Shown here in pieces: positions 53,510 to 63,962 of a DNA stretch of 64,000 bases. The translations under genes and the position numbers were made by a program. The notes below the pieces were generated by a model, which had not been told where the DNA came from, made no database searches, and saw only the letters and a program-made list of their open reading frames with translations. Origin of the DNA: Bacillota bacterium (GTDB lineage Bacteria > Bacillota_A > Clostridia > Lachnospirales > Lachnospiraceae); contig JAEYMU010000031.1 in NCBI GenBank assembly GCA_023407175.1, forward strand, positions 62,001 to 126,000, given 5' to 3'. How positions within the stretch are numbered: the first letter of the stretch is position 1; each line of letters begins with the position of its first letter.

Positions 53510-55207
53510 TCATGACAATTGAAAAAACTCCACCAGCAGATCCAGCTGTTCCGCACTAAGATGATTATCCTGCACCTGTTTTAGAACAGCATTAACCTTA
53601 TGTGCAACTTCGCTTATTCTACCGGCTATATCCGTCGTTCCCTGGGCCCCTTCTCCCGCCGCCGTGGTTATCTCATCAATGGCCTTTCGAATTTGCTGCA
53701 TTGTTTCATATAGACTCTCTGCCACCTCATTTATTTCCGTCACTATATTCCGTACTCGGTCTGCGTCATTTGCATATTGATTGCTGGTACTGACCAGCAT
53801 TTTATAGTCCTTCAATACCTGATTATCAACAAAATCCAATAGTTTATTAGAATCATTCACTACACTTTTTACCGCATCAGAGACATTACCTGTAATATCA
53901 TTAATTCTGGAGACAGCATTTTTTGAATTGTCGGCCAGGATACGTATCTGCTCCGCCACCACAGTAAAGCCCTTGCCTGCTTCTCCGGCTCTTGCGGCTT
54001 CAATTGACGCGTTTAACGCCAGCAGATTTGTCTGTGCTGTTATCTGAAAGATTGTCTGTGATAGCTCCTTTATCTCGTCAATAGCCTCTGTCTTTTGAAT
54101 GGAATCCCGCAGCTGCCGATTGGTTTGATCATAGATTTCAGAGGCATTCTTTTGGGATATCCCGGTTTCTGCCTTCAGCTTTTCTGCTCTCTCTTTAATT
54201 TCTTTTGCAAGAGCCTCGCCGCCTGCAGTTTTTTCTTTCATATTGGATACTTCTGTTTCAATCTCATAGGTGGAGGCATTCATTTCCTGGGTAGCTGCCG
54301 AGGTTTCCTCCATACCGGCCGACAGTTGCTCTGTTGTGGCAGATATCTCTTCGATATTCATATTTACCGTTTCCATGTTCTGCAGAGATTGACGTGCTTT
54401 CGTCTTTACCTTTTCTGATTCCTCTTGTATCCCTCTTATGATTTCTGTCATTTTTAATTGCAGGTTTTTAGAGGAATTTGCAATTTCTCCAACCTCATCC
54501 TTCCTTTTTAACAGCCGCTCTTCCAATTCAAAGTCAAACTTGCCGTTTTCCATCAGCTTAAGTCTTTCCTTCACCCCGGCAATTCCCTTTGCAATTGCAC
54601 TGCCTAACAAATAGGAAACTGCAATACCCAGGAAAAGTATCACTCCTGATATTAAAATAATGAGGAACATGGTGTTTGTAATACTTTCATTCACCACATC
54701 CATATAAATTCCAACAGACCAAATTCCGATTACCGCACCGCTTTCGTCTTCCAAGGGCATATAATAGGTCAATGCAGCTTTGCCTTGTACGTCGGCCGAC
54801 CCCAAATATGTCTGCTTATCATTTAATACCGTCTGAATGACTATGTCGGCGGCCTTTGTATTAATCTTCCGTTCTCCGTTACTATCCTTTACGTCGGTTG
54901 CTACTCTTGTATCCTCTAAAAATAATGTTAAAAGAATATCCTTACCATCAGTAAATTGATCAATGATTTCATAATTCCCATTCATTGCCGTTTCACCTTT
55001 ATAAAGGATTCCGTCCTTCTTTGACCATGCTCCCGGGTATACTTTTTCAAAAAGCTGAAGGCCCATATCGGAATAATTCTGTATCTCTTCCTTTGCTTCT
55101 TCCTTCACCAGCTTTCCGACTTCCACATAAGCAAAGGATACAATTGTTACTGATAAAATCAGGATGATAAGAGCTGAAACCGTCACAATTTTCCACTTAA
55201 TTTTCAT
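53510..55207 (-). CDS. Methyl-accepting chemotaxis protein with single Cache sensor
   Basis: 565 aa. Membrane helices at about 7-27 and 180-202 enclose an sCache_2-type domain (YSDMGLQLFEKVYPGAW; DIVIQTVLNDKQTYLG; GVWSVGIYMDVV-like end). HAMP follows (AIAKGIAGVKERLKLMENGKFD). The signalling domain tip is [31 protein letters not shown]. It is transcribed divergently from the LuxR-type regulator at 55355. Confidence 0.92.
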   Translation of the reverse strand: MKIKWKIVTVSALIILILSVTIVSFAYVEVGKLVKEEAKEEIQNYSDMGLQLFEKVYPGAWSKKDGILYKGETAMNGNYEIIDQFTDGKDILLTLFLEDTRVATDVKDSNGERKINTKAADIVIQTVLNDKQTYLGSADVQGKAALTYYMPLEDESGAVIGIWSVGIYMDVVNESITNTMFLIILISGVILFLGIAVSYLLGSAIAKGIAGVKERLKLMENGKFDFELEERLLKRKDEVGEIANSSKNLQLKMTEIIRGIQEESEKVKTKARQSLQNMETVNMNIEEISATTEQLSAGMEETSAATQEMNASTYEIETEVSNMKEKTAGGEALAKEIKERAEKLKAETGISQKNASEIYDQTNRQLRDSIQKTEAIDEIKELSQTIFQITAQTNLLALNASIEAARAGEAGKGFTVVAEQIRILADNSKNAVSRINDITGNVSDAVKSVVNDSNKLLDFVDNQVLKDYKMLVSTSNQYANDADRVRNIVTEINEVAESLYETMQQIRKAIDEITTAAGEGAQGTTDIAGRISEVAHKVNAVLKQVQDNHLSAEQLDLLVEFFQLS

Positions 55208-55354
55208 ATAATCAGATCCTCTCCTAAGCGCTATTCGCTGTTACTTTATGCAATTATATGATATAATAGTTTTGATAAAATAGTTATGGGTCGAAAGTAT
55301 ACTTTAATTTCCAAATATTACAATGTGATCACACCGTGCCTATGAGAGGAACCT

Positions 55355-56461
55355 ATGGAGAACAAAGATTTTATCCAAAAACTGATTTTAGAATTTAATT
55401 TTATCGAGAGTTTATACGAGAGTATCCGTTTGATCAATCCCATTGAGAAAACAGTATATGGTATTATAAAAAGTACCAATGCCGCAATAAATGCGGAGGA
55501 TACCTGCTACCACATCTGGAAGGATCATAAAATATGCGATAATTGTATTTCGATCAGAGCCTATCAACACAATAAATCCTTTACAAAAATTGAATACACC
55601 GCATCAAATATCTATATTGTGACTGCCGTTCCGATCAATCATGAGCATGTGGTGATAGAATTTCTACAGAATATTTCCTCTGATTATTTTTATCACGATA
55701 AGAATTTCAATGACATTATAAAATTAATTAAGAAGGAAAATATTGCCGTTGTAAGAAATACTTTAACAAATTTATATAATGATCAATTTGTACTTGAACG
55801 GCTGCCCTGTGATATCGCAGCCTCTTACAAAGAGGGCATCCATATCACACTGTTTTTAATAAAAATTCAAAACATGGATTTCATTAATCGGACCTTTGGA
55901 TATCCGGCTGGTGATCAGGTTATAAAAGAGGTGGCAAAGGTTTTAAAAGGCCTTTCTTTACAGGAAAGGGACTGGGTATCAAGCTACCGTGGAATACGGT
56001 TTATTCTTGTAAGATACGGAATTAGTGAAAGTCAGGTCGGGCGAAGCTGCCACCATATTTTTGAACAGGTTAAGGGTCTGAAGCTTTCCTGGGACGGCTA
56101 TGAAATAACCCCGGAGATAAGCATCGGTTATCATATTCTAAGAGAAAAAATGATCACTCCCGATCAATTCATCGAAAAAGCAAAGGGCATGCTGGCAGCA
56201 GAAAGCAAATTCGATAAGAAAGACAATAACATAAGAAAATTGATGCAAACATATTCCTTTACCTATCGGGAAAAAGAAATTATATTGCTGCTTTTCGAAG
56301 GTAAATCTAATATTGAAATTGCAAATGCTCTGTACATCGGCTTATCTACCGTAAAAAAACATATTTCAGCACTTCTTGGTAAAATGGCGGTTAAATCCCG
56401 CACGGAATTAGTTGTGAAATTAAACGACTTATCAGACCCTGCTGTTTTATTGAAATCTTAA
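55355..56461 (+). CDS. Regulator with Cys motif, degenerate GGDEF domain and LuxR helix-turn-helix
   Basis: 368 aa with a GAGAGGA site before the ATG. The N-terminal PAS-like part has CYHIWKDHKICDNCISIRAY, a cysteine pattern seen in clostridial sensors. The central domain has GGDEF folding landmarks (LFLIKIQNMDFINRTFGYPAGDQVIKEVAK) but RYGGDEF is replaced by YRGIRFILV, so it is not a working cyclase and may bind ligand. The C-terminal LuxR-type DNA-binding domain is clear (YREKEIILLLFEGKSNIEIANAL; LSTVKKHISALLGKM). Direct targets are unknown. Confidence 0.85.
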   Translation: MENKDFIQKLILEFNFIESLYESIRLINPIEKTVYGIIKSTNAAINAEDTCYHIWKDHKICDNCISIRAYQHNKSFTKIEYTASNIYIVTAVPINHEHVVIEFLQNISSDYFYHDKNFNDIIKLIKKENIAVVRNTLTNLYNDQFVLERLPCDIAASYKEGIHITLFLIKIQNMDFINRTFGYPAGDQVIKEVAKVLKGLSLQERDWVSSYRGIRFILVRYGISESQVGRSCHHIFEQVKGLKLSWDGYEITPEISIGYHILREKMITPDQFIEKAKGMLAAESKFDKKDNNIRKLMQTYSFTYREKEIILLLFEGKSNIEIANALYIGLSTVKKHISALLGKMAVKSRTELVVKLNDLSDPAVLLKS

Positions 56462-56507
56462 TAATATGATCGTGCACCCCCTGGCACACCACAGACAAAA
56501 TGAAGTC

Positions 56508-58724
56508 TCACGACTTCATTTTTGTTAATAAATCCTCAATTGGTTCCTGGTCCAGCTTAAAAAAGAAGGTGGTTCTTTGTTTTTTATCCTGGGAGGGCTT
56601 TCTATGGTTCTTATAAAACACTTCATCTATCGAGTTTTCTTTCAGGATAAACTGGCTGCTCACCCTGTTCCACAGCTCCTCACCCTTTTTATTATTCACC
56701 AGTATCAGGCTGACGCCCTTATTATCGAACAGCTCCGGGGCCGCCCTGTCAATTCCCCAGCAGTCCCCTAAGGTGATGTCCCCGGCCCGCTTGTCATAGC
56801 AGTATTTGCAGACGGTGCAGGAGGGCCTGATGATCACTTCATCAAGAAATGCCCGGAAATACATGTTTTCAACCGAGTGCTGCGTATGTACCCTTCCATT
56901 GTCAAAGGTGATTACCATATTGGCATCCCCGATCCTCCAGCCCCTCTCCTTACTGCGGAATACGACATCTGTTACCCTGGCATTATGTTGCCTGTTCATA
57001 TACTCAACATATTGCCCAAACACCTTGGGAGAAGGTGCTGCATGGCAGATCAGCTCACAAATCAGCAGGTTATCATAATCTTTGCGTAAATACGAACGAA
57101 GTCCCGCACATTCACAGGGCAGTCCCGAATACAATACGAAGCGTCCCTCCTCCAACAGATTTTTAATTCTGGAATATATTCCGGTAAAGTCACTTTTTAC
57201 ATATTTGGAGCCGAAGAAGGCCTTTACCTCCTCCATATGCTCTGCAATATCCATGATAACCTTCATATTTTCATCATAGCGGGCTCCGGCTACCACACCA
57301 TGCTGCTCCTCCACCGCATGCTGCGCCAATGCGGGAAATACGGCTCCTGAGCTGCTTTTTTGCCGCAGGTGCATATTGGTGTGATATGCGGTATAGGCCT
57401 TGGGATAGGAAGCCTCATATGCTACGGTGTTCGGATTATTTCTGATACAGACCCTGATGCAAAGTCCGCAGCTTGTGCATTTGCTTTGATTTGTTACCGG
57501 ATAGAGAAAGCCTTCCCTGTCCTCCTTCATATGGATTGCTCCCACCTTACAGCTATCCATACAGGCGCCGCAGCCATAGCATTTTTCCTTTGTCAGCTTC
57601 GTGGGACACTTTATTTTATTATAACGGTCCGAGATCCCCAGATTCTTAACAAGAAACTGCAAGGAGGTCTTTCTAAGCTCTCCGATTTTTTTGCGCAGCA
57701 GCCTCGGATCATCGATCTTAAACTGCGCCACACCTGTAAAATCAGACATCTCATATAGCAGATGAGATTCCAGTCCCAGCTCCTTCAGCAAATCCTCCGT
57801 TCTGCTTCCGGTGTCCGAATGGAGCATGGATACAAAGGGTTTCTCATAGAGGATGGAAAATACGGTACCGTGAAAGGAATTGGTAATGACGTATTCTGCG
57901 GCTTCCATCAACCCTAAGAATTCTCCGGCATCAGCCGTATAAAAGGCTTCCATTTCATTTGTAAAGCCCGGAACATTTCTTCTCTGGATAATCGGCAGGC
58001 CCATTGAGATGGACAGGGTATTGGCCAGGGTAATCACCTGATTGTTTTTCTCAATCATATAAACCAGAATATAGGGCTCCTTCCTCATACTTTTAACCTT
58101 GATTTCCTCATAGTCCTCCCGAACCAGCAGCATGGTCGGGTCCAGTACCACCCTAACCGGTTTTTCGGCAATTTCCTGTATCTCCTCCCGGATGCTGCCC
58201 TCCCTCACAGAGACTGCGGTAAAGGTGCTTAAGGCCTGCCTCATATCCTCCTTATACTTCGGGTTAATATAGTCGCTTCCGATGCTTGCCGCATAGGAAA
58301 GCTTTCGCTTGCCCTGCTCTGCAAAGCACAGGAAATAGGCCGGATCAAACCCTCCCGTATGGTCCGGATTCCAAATCTGGTCACTTCCTGTGATATAAAC
58401 ATCCAGGTCAAGGCCGGCCTTGCTTAATTCCTCATAGGTGCGATAGTCCCCAAGCAGCTTGAAATTTGTTTTCAGAAAGCTTTGAAATTTATTGTATCTG
58501 ACCAGACTCTGACGGTTAAATAAGAATAGCTTCAGCTTCTTTAACCGGCGTTTCAGACCGCGCTCCACGAATAACGGATCATAGAGCTGTTCTATGATAT
58601 CCGGATGATAATGAATTACTCCGGCATCTATCCCATAATCCTTAAGCACCTTTTGCAATGCCCAGGTTTGTAAAGTAGCCCCATAATTGTTAGCACTATG
58701 AAATGTTATTACCCCGGCCCTCAT
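56508..58724 (-). CDS. Polysaccharide pyruvyl transferase fused to F420 hydrogenase/dehydrogenase beta-subunit-like protein
   Basis: 738 aa. Residues 1-365 are a polysaccharide pyruvyl transferase domain (AGVITFHSANNYGATLQTWAL; VITNSFHGTVFSILYEKPF). Residues 375-430 hold two 4Fe-4S clusters (CYGCGACMDSC; CTSCGLCIRVC). The rest is FrhB-like (YSGLPCECAGLRSYL; CELICHAAPSP; CKYCYDKRAGDITLGD). Such proteins sit in surface-polysaccharide clusters. It overlaps the next gene start by 29 bases, so they are coupled. Confidence 0.88.
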   Translation of the reverse strand: MRAGVITFHSANNYGATLQTWALQKVLKDYGIDAGVIHYHPDIIEQLYDPLFVERGLKRRLKKLKLFLFNRQSLVRYNKFQSFLKTNFKLLGDYRTYEELSKAGLDLDVYITGSDQIWNPDHTGGFDPAYFLCFAEQGKRKLSYAASIGSDYINPKYKEDMRQALSTFTAVSVREGSIREEIQEIAEKPVRVVLDPTMLLVREDYEEIKVKSMRKEPYILVYMIEKNNQVITLANTLSISMGLPIIQRRNVPGFTNEMEAFYTADAGEFLGLMEAAEYVITNSFHGTVFSILYEKPFVSMLHSDTGSRTEDLLKELGLESHLLYEMSDFTGVAQFKIDDPRLLRKKIGELRKTSLQFLVKNLGISDRYNKIKCPTKLTKEKCYGCGACMDSCKVGAIHMKEDREGFLYPVTNQSKCTSCGLCIRVCIRNNPNTVAYEASYPKAYTAYHTNMHLRQKSSSGAVFPALAQHAVEEQHGVVAGARYDENMKVIMDIAEHMEEVKAFFGSKYVKSDFTGIYSRIKNLLEEGRFVLYSGLPCECAGLRSYLRKDYDNLLICELICHAAPSPKVFGQYVEYMNRQHNARVTDVVFRSKERGWRIGDANMVITFDNGRVHTQHSVENMYFRAFLDEVIIRPSCTVCKYCYDKRAGDITLGDCWGIDRAAPELFDNKGVSLILVNNKKGEELWNRVSSQFILKENSIDEVFYKNHRKPSQDKKQRTTFFFKLDQEPIEDLLTKMKS

Positions 58725-61677
58725 CCCTTGACACCTCTTCTAAAATTTCATTCATAGGAAATGCGATCTCCTCATTATAAAATATGTTATCTGCCTTCTT
58801 ATGCAGTAAATCAAACTCCTTCGTTGCCACAACCCTCGTACAAAGAGGGAATTTGCCGACAAAAAAATTCACCTTACTGCGATAGGAGCTGTTATCCTTA
58901 TATTTCTGATAGTGGAAATACTTGAAATTGTAAATAACCTTCCTGCCAAGCTGACAGCACATACTGCTCACCATACGGTCGAACTCGGATTGGTGTATTA
59001 CAATATCAAACCGGATATCTCCAAAATATTTACGGATTTCACGTTTCATCACGTAATTAATCCGTTTATTTGCTATTTCCAGATTTAAGCCCCAGTTAAG
59101 CTTCAGCTGGCATAGAATATAGTCCATTCTGGTGTAATTAATCTCATAGGTAATCGGAATATAGTTTATTTCCTTATGGAATAAATGAAGCATCGGGGAG
59201 GCATTCCTTACATCCTCCGATTTCATACAGACATAGACGTCATATTTCTTTAAATCAATGGAATTAATGGAGTCAATCAGCCGGTTTGAATAATCATTTT
59301 TCTCCAGACCCTTGATAAATATTAATACCCTTTCCCTCTGGTCCGCCTTAGGGCTATCCTCGGCAAAGCCGCCCCTATTCCTTTCCTCTCCCTGCAAAAG
59401 AGTCCCACAAATCCTTGTCGGTGTATCGGCACGGTCCAGTGAACAAAATTGTTCGTAAAACCGGGGATAATTCTCACCGGTATCTCCCGCGGTCCTCTGC
59501 GCCGCCTTCAGCTCGGCCATGAGCTGCTCTACCGTATCCGCCTTCGGCAGCTCCAGAGTATTAAGATCAATATAAAGTCCCCGTCCGGCAAGATATTTCT
59601 CCCGGTCATAAGTAAACAGGATGATTTTCCGCTTTGTGACACCATAGTCAAACATGATGCTGGAATAATCCGTTACCAGGACATCGCTGGCATTTAAGAA
59701 ATCATAGGTTTCATACTGCTTCGGAAATTCCCGGATACGTTTATAGCCGCCAAAATCCAACTGTTCCTTTACATAGGGATGCAGCTTTACATAAAACACC
59801 TGGGTATCGGTAAGCCTCCGGTCAATTTCGTTAAAATATCCTTTTAACTGCTCCAACTGCTTATCCGTCTCCTTCTGATGGAGAAGTCCCCGCCAGGTCG
59901 GCATATATACAATGACCTGCCTTCCGTCAAGACCGCCTTCCCTCCTGATCTGGCTGTAACGGTCTTTTTGAAAGAATACGGAATTTCTCGGATAGCCGGT
60001 CAGCAGCCTTCGGCCCGGATAGAGGTCCTTAATCATGTAATCCTCAAGAAATACATCTTTGGAAAATTCATTCTGATACAATAAATAGTCTGCAATCAGA
60101 AAATTTCTCTGTACATTGCCCAGGGCATATTCCCTCTGGGGTACGCTTCTGCCCATGGCCTTTAGGGGAGTCCCATGCCAGGTATTTAAATACACCTGCG
60201 CCTGCTTCTTGATAAAATAAGGAGGAAAGCTGGTGTCCGTAATAAGATATTTGGAAGCTGCCAGAGCCTTAAGATAAGCCCTGGAGCGAATTTCTATCAT
60301 TGTTACATTATTTATATGGTAGCCTGCAAGTAATTCCTGAAATTTCGGAATGAGGCCTTTTTCCAGGGCAAGAAAAACCCGAAAAGCCCGGTAGTTTTCC
60401 CTCTGAAGCTCCACCAGCAGGGCAAAGATATTCCCCCCGATATCCTCCCCATGCTTTGATTCCAGGAGGATATGCTTTTCCTCGACTCTCATTCTTTCAT
60501 ACCTTTCGGTATAATAAACCGAATCACTCCGCTTTATAACCGAAAGAATCGGAAGCTTCCTCTTGATCAGGGCAAGCTTATTCGTACTTTTCTTCCATTT
60601 GCGCAGTCTTTTCTCCCACTTCTGCTTATAGCCTCTAAGACCCGCGATAAGCCTCCATACAAATCTGGGTGTAATCTCATGAAGGCTTGTAAGAAGGAGC
60701 ATTTTGCTTTTACTGGTATAAAGCTTCATTTTCTCCCGCAGGGCTCCGGAGGAATACCTCAAATAACGGTTTTTCCTCCAATGCGGCAGCTCCTTGTCAA
60801 GGAACTCCTGGGTCCTCCTTATAATTTCATGCTTGATGCCTAGCTTTCCTTTATTCTCCTCCTTAAAAAGGGCGGCGTACCGATATAAGAAATGCCTGGC
60901 ACAGATATATTCCAGCTCCTCCCGGTAGTAATCCATGTACCGGTTGCTTCTCATATAATCAAATACCAGATGAAAGGCTTTAATAATATCCAGTGTCTGC
61001 TTGGAGAAGCTGCTTAAAAAGCCTCCCTGGGCAGTCCTGCGGTAATTATAAAGCGGTTCTTCCACAACACCGATGCTGTCGGCCCTGCAGCAGGCCTCAA
61101 ATACCAGAACCAAGTCCTCAAACCTCATTTTCTCCGGAAATTCAAGTCCCTCCAGAATGCTTCGTTTGAAAAGCTTATCCCAGGGAAAGGGAGAGATATG
61201 GGCAAGCTCAAATTTGCAATCCATAAGCTTGAAATTGCGATTAATCAAAAAGGTGCCTGTGATTTCCTTATCCCGCTGTCCGATATGCTCCCGTTCATAT
61301 ACATTATATCTGCCGCAGATTACAATATCGTTATTTTCCTTCACCGCCTTCTGGTACAGCTTTTCACACATATCCCGCTCGATAAAATCATCGCTGTCCA
61401 CAAACAGAATATATTCGCCGCAGGCCTTGCTAAGGCCATAATTTCTGGCATGGCTGACCCCATGATTGTCGGTGGTGTATACCTGCATCCGGTCCGGACA
61501 CCTGCTCTGATACTCCTCAAGTATCCTTAGGCTGGCATCCGTACTGCCGTCATTTACCGCAATAATCTCAACGGGCGCAAGCGTCTGATTGACAACACTG
61601 TCAAGACATGATGCCAGATATCGTTCCACATTATAAACCGGCATGACAATGCTTACCTTAAAGCCTGCATGATCCAC
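58696..61677 (-). CDS. Glycosyltransferase-TagF-type polymerase with extra C-terminal domain
   Basis: 993 aa. Residues 1-240 are a GT-A family 2 glycosyltransferase (VSIVMPVYNVERYLASCLDS; VNDGSTDAS; YILFVDSDDFIE). About 390-750 is a CDP-glycerol glycerophosphotransferase domain (LNTWHGTPLKAMGRSVPQ; VIVYMPTWRG; SDVLVTDYSSIMFDYG). The last 200 residues (from RVLIFIKGLEKNDYSNRL) look like a separate, partly repeated GT-B-type segment. It would build a phosphate-containing wall or capsule polymer. In-frame ATG at residue 1 is accepted; the ribosome site is modest. Confidence 0.88.
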   Translation of the reverse strand: MDHAGFKVSIVMPVYNVERYLASCLDSVVNQTLAPVEIIAVNDGSTDASLRILEEYQSRCPDRMQVYTTDNHGVSHARNYGLSKACGEYILFVDSDDFIERDMCEKLYQKAVKENNDIVICGRYNVYEREHIGQRDKEITGTFLINRNFKLMDCKFELAHISPFPWDKLFKRSILEGLEFPEKMRFEDLVLVFEACCRADSIGVVEEPLYNYRRTAQGGFLSSFSKQTLDIIKAFHLVFDYMRSNRYMDYYREELEYICARHFLYRYAALFKEENKGKLGIKHEIIRRTQEFLDKELPHWRKNRYLRYSSGALREKMKLYTSKSKMLLLTSLHEITPRFVWRLIAGLRGYKQKWEKRLRKWKKSTNKLALIKRKLPILSVIKRSDSVYYTERYERMRVEEKHILLESKHGEDIGGNIFALLVELQRENYRAFRVFLALEKGLIPKFQELLAGYHINNVTMIEIRSRAYLKALAASKYLITDTSFPPYFIKKQAQVYLNTWHGTPLKAMGRSVPQREYALGNVQRNFLIADYLLYQNEFSKDVFLEDYMIKDLYPGRRLLTGYPRNSVFFQKDRYSQIRREGGLDGRQVIVYMPTWRGLLHQKETDKQLEQLKGYFNEIDRRLTDTQVFYVKLHPYVKEQLDFGGYKRIREFPKQYETYDFLNASDVLVTDYSSIMFDYGVTKRKIILFTYDREKYLAGRGLYIDLNTLELPKADTVEQLMAELKAAQRTAGDTGENYPRFYEQFCSLDRADTPTRICGTLLQGEERNRGGFAEDSPKADQRERVLIFIKGLEKNDYSNRLIDSINSIDLKKYDVYVCMKSEDVRNASPMLHLFHKEINYIPITYEINYTRMDYILCQLKLNWGLNLEIANKRINYVMKREIRKYFGDIRFDIVIHQSEFDRMVSSMCCQLGRKVIYNFKYFHYQKYKDNSSYRSKVNFFVGKFPLCTRVVATKEFDLLHKKADNIFYNEEIAFPMNEILEEVSRDEGRGNNIS

Positions 61678-61695
61678 TCTATATTACCCCCGTAC

Positions 61696-63909
61696 CTATC
61701 TCCCGTTTAACCCGAATACCTCTTCCGCCACACGTTCGGAGGCTCTGCCATCCTCCCAGGAGCAATATTTTTCGTAAAAAGCCCTGTATTTCGGCTCATA
61801 CTCCTGCCGCAGCCGGTCGATATGATTGACTGCGGTTATAATCTCCTCTGTTGTAAACAGCAGCGGCCCTGGTAATTCCTCCTCGATGTCAATATAAAAG
61901 CCCCGAAGGATGTCCCGGTACTTGTCCAGATCATAAGTAAAAAAAAGCATGGGCCTCTTTAAATTGGCATAGTCAAAGAATACGGAAGAATAATCTGTGA
62001 TTAATATAGATGATATCAAATATAATTCCGAGATATCATCATACTTACTTAAATTGTATGTGAAATCCGTGTAACACATCTGGTCAATGGAATCTGCAAT
62101 AAAATAGTGTGTGCGCAGTAAAATTACATACTCCCTGCCCAGCTTTTCTCGCAGAAGCTGCAAATCCAGTTTTAATTCAAACTTATACTTGCCTCTTGTA
62201 TAAATCTCATCATCCCGCCAGGTAGGAGCATAGAGAATGACCTTCTTTCCCTCCGGTATTTTAAGCTTTCTTCGAATATCGCGGGCCAATTCCTCCCGGT
62301 TATTCGCATGAAGAATATCATTTCTCGGATAACCGACCTCCAGCATCGTTTTATTGAACTTAAAGCATCTTCGGAAAATATCGCTGGAATACTGGTTGGC
62401 TGCAATCAGATAGTCCCAGGCCCTTGACTGCCTGAAGGTCTGCTTCTTGTACTGCTGCCTTTCCGAACTGATATTATTCAGATCAAATACCAGGCGCTTT
62501 AGCGGTGTGCCGTGCCAGGTCTGTAAGAATACATTCTCCTTCCTCTTTTTGACCCATTCCGGCTGCCTTCCGTTAAAGATGTAATATTTGCTGCGGGCCA
62601 GGTAGTAGGAATAGCGAATACTAAAGCGCTTAACCCTTGTATGAGGAAAAGGAATTTTCGTATTCCTTTTATCAATCACCCAGATAAATTTATACCGGCC
62701 GGGATAATTCTTCGCCATATATTCATAGATGTATTTGGGGCTGTCCGAATAGTTTTTGCCAAAAAAGCTTTCGCAAAAAACCCAGTTATTTTTTATCGGC
62801 CTTTTCAGGAAGGAATGAAAATACAGAAATTTTGAAAGGGCCCTTTTATTTTTTATTATTTTTTTGAATTTCTTCCATTTTACATGCCTGCTGACCGTTT
62901 TTCTGACGCGATTGATATTTCCCTTATAAAAGGCCCCTAGTATCCTCCGTTGATATCCTCTCTGACTATCAATCAGAGCCTTATCCATATGAGCTACGAT
63001 TTGATGCAAAACCTCGAACTTCTTTTCCCGGTCCTCGCTTTTTTTACCCTCAATCAGCTTTGGGGCAAAATACGAGGTGCAATAGTGAAGCATTTTTCTG
63101 TCCAGTCTTTCCCTTAATTCGCTGTCCCTATGGATCAGGCCGATTGCATAGGCATAGGTATCCACATATTCACGGAAGCTTTTACTTTGGCGCATCTGGC
63201 TTAGGGGTACGTTCTCTCCGTCATTATGATTGCGCTTGATATAAACCGCCAGGGGTTCATATTCAAAGCTTTGCGCCTTAACAAGCACCTGGAGGAGGAA
63301 GGGATAATCGGACAAAAACCGGATATCTTCCCTGAACCGGATTTTGTTATCTTCCAGAAGAGACCGTTTGAACATAATGTTCAGTACCGATATATTCCGT
63401 ACCCCCTTGCGGGCGGTTATCAAATGATAATAGGCCTCACAGCCATTTTCCAGCTTAAGCTCCACACTATCCCCGACATTATTATCCTCATCCCCATCTT
63501 CCTCCCCTTCTTCACTGATGCTGTTTTGCAGATACATGCTGCGCTTAAGCCAGGTCCAAAGCCTCTCTCCGTAAACCAGCTCGGAGAGTCCCTCCTCTGC
63601 CTTCTTAACCAGCAGCTCCAGCGCTGCGCTGCCGATATAATCATCACTATCCAGAAAATAAATATATTCTCCCCTGGCCACGGATAATCCGTAGTTTCTG
63701 GCGGCTGCCACACCGGTATTTCCTTTCAGCTCCAGTATTTTAACCGGAAGCTCCTGATAGGAGGCGACAAGGGCTTTGACATTTTCCTCGGTACGATCAC
63801 ATACAAGAATAATTTCCATATCCCGAAAGCTTTGCTCCAGCAGACTTTGCAGGCAATCCTCCAGCAATGAAATTCCCTTATGAAAGGGAATAATGATACT
63901 TACTTTCAT
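61696..63909 (-). CDS. Glycosyltransferase-TagF-type polymerase
   Basis: 737 aa from the ATG at 63909 (MKVSIIIPFHKG), with GGGGGC upstream; an in-frame TTG at 63924 is less likely. A family 2 glycosyltransferase (LVCDRTEENVK; GEYIYFLDSDDYIG) is followed by a CDP-glycerol glycerophosphotransferase domain (LQTWHGTPLKRLVFDL; VILYAPTWRDDEIY; SILITDYSSVFFDYA). Organisation parallels the preceding gene without its extra C-terminal domain. Both belong to the same teichoic-acid-like cluster, which likely continues beyond the window. Confidence 0.9.
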   Translation of the reverse strand: MKVSIIIPFHKGISLLEDCLQSLLEQSFRDMEIILVCDRTEENVKALVASYQELPVKILELKGNTGVAAARNYGLSVARGEYIYFLDSDDYIGSAALELLVKKAEEGLSELVYGERLWTWLKRSMYLQNSISEEGEEDGDEDNNVGDSVELKLENGCEAYYHLITARKGVRNISVLNIMFKRSLLEDNKIRFREDIRFLSDYPFLLQVLVKAQSFEYEPLAVYIKRNHNDGENVPLSQMRQSKSFREYVDTYAYAIGLIHRDSELRERLDRKMLHYCTSYFAPKLIEGKKSEDREKKFEVLHQIVAHMDKALIDSQRGYQRRILGAFYKGNINRVRKTVSRHVKWKKFKKIIKNKRALSKFLYFHSFLKRPIKNNWVFCESFFGKNYSDSPKYIYEYMAKNYPGRYKFIWVIDKRNTKIPFPHTRVKRFSIRYSYYLARSKYYIFNGRQPEWVKKRKENVFLQTWHGTPLKRLVFDLNNISSERQQYKKQTFRQSRAWDYLIAANQYSSDIFRRCFKFNKTMLEVGYPRNDILHANNREELARDIRRKLKIPEGKKVILYAPTWRDDEIYTRGKYKFELKLDLQLLREKLGREYVILLRTHYFIADSIDQMCYTDFTYNLSKYDDISELYLISSILITDYSSVFFDYANLKRPMLFFTYDLDKYRDILRGFYIDIEEELPGPLLFTTEEIITAVNHIDRLRQEYEPKYRAFYEKYCSWEDGRASERVAEEVFGLNGR

Positions 63910-63962
63910 TATATATGCCCCCAATTCTTATAAATCCATGTATTTCCTCCCTGTTTATGCAC

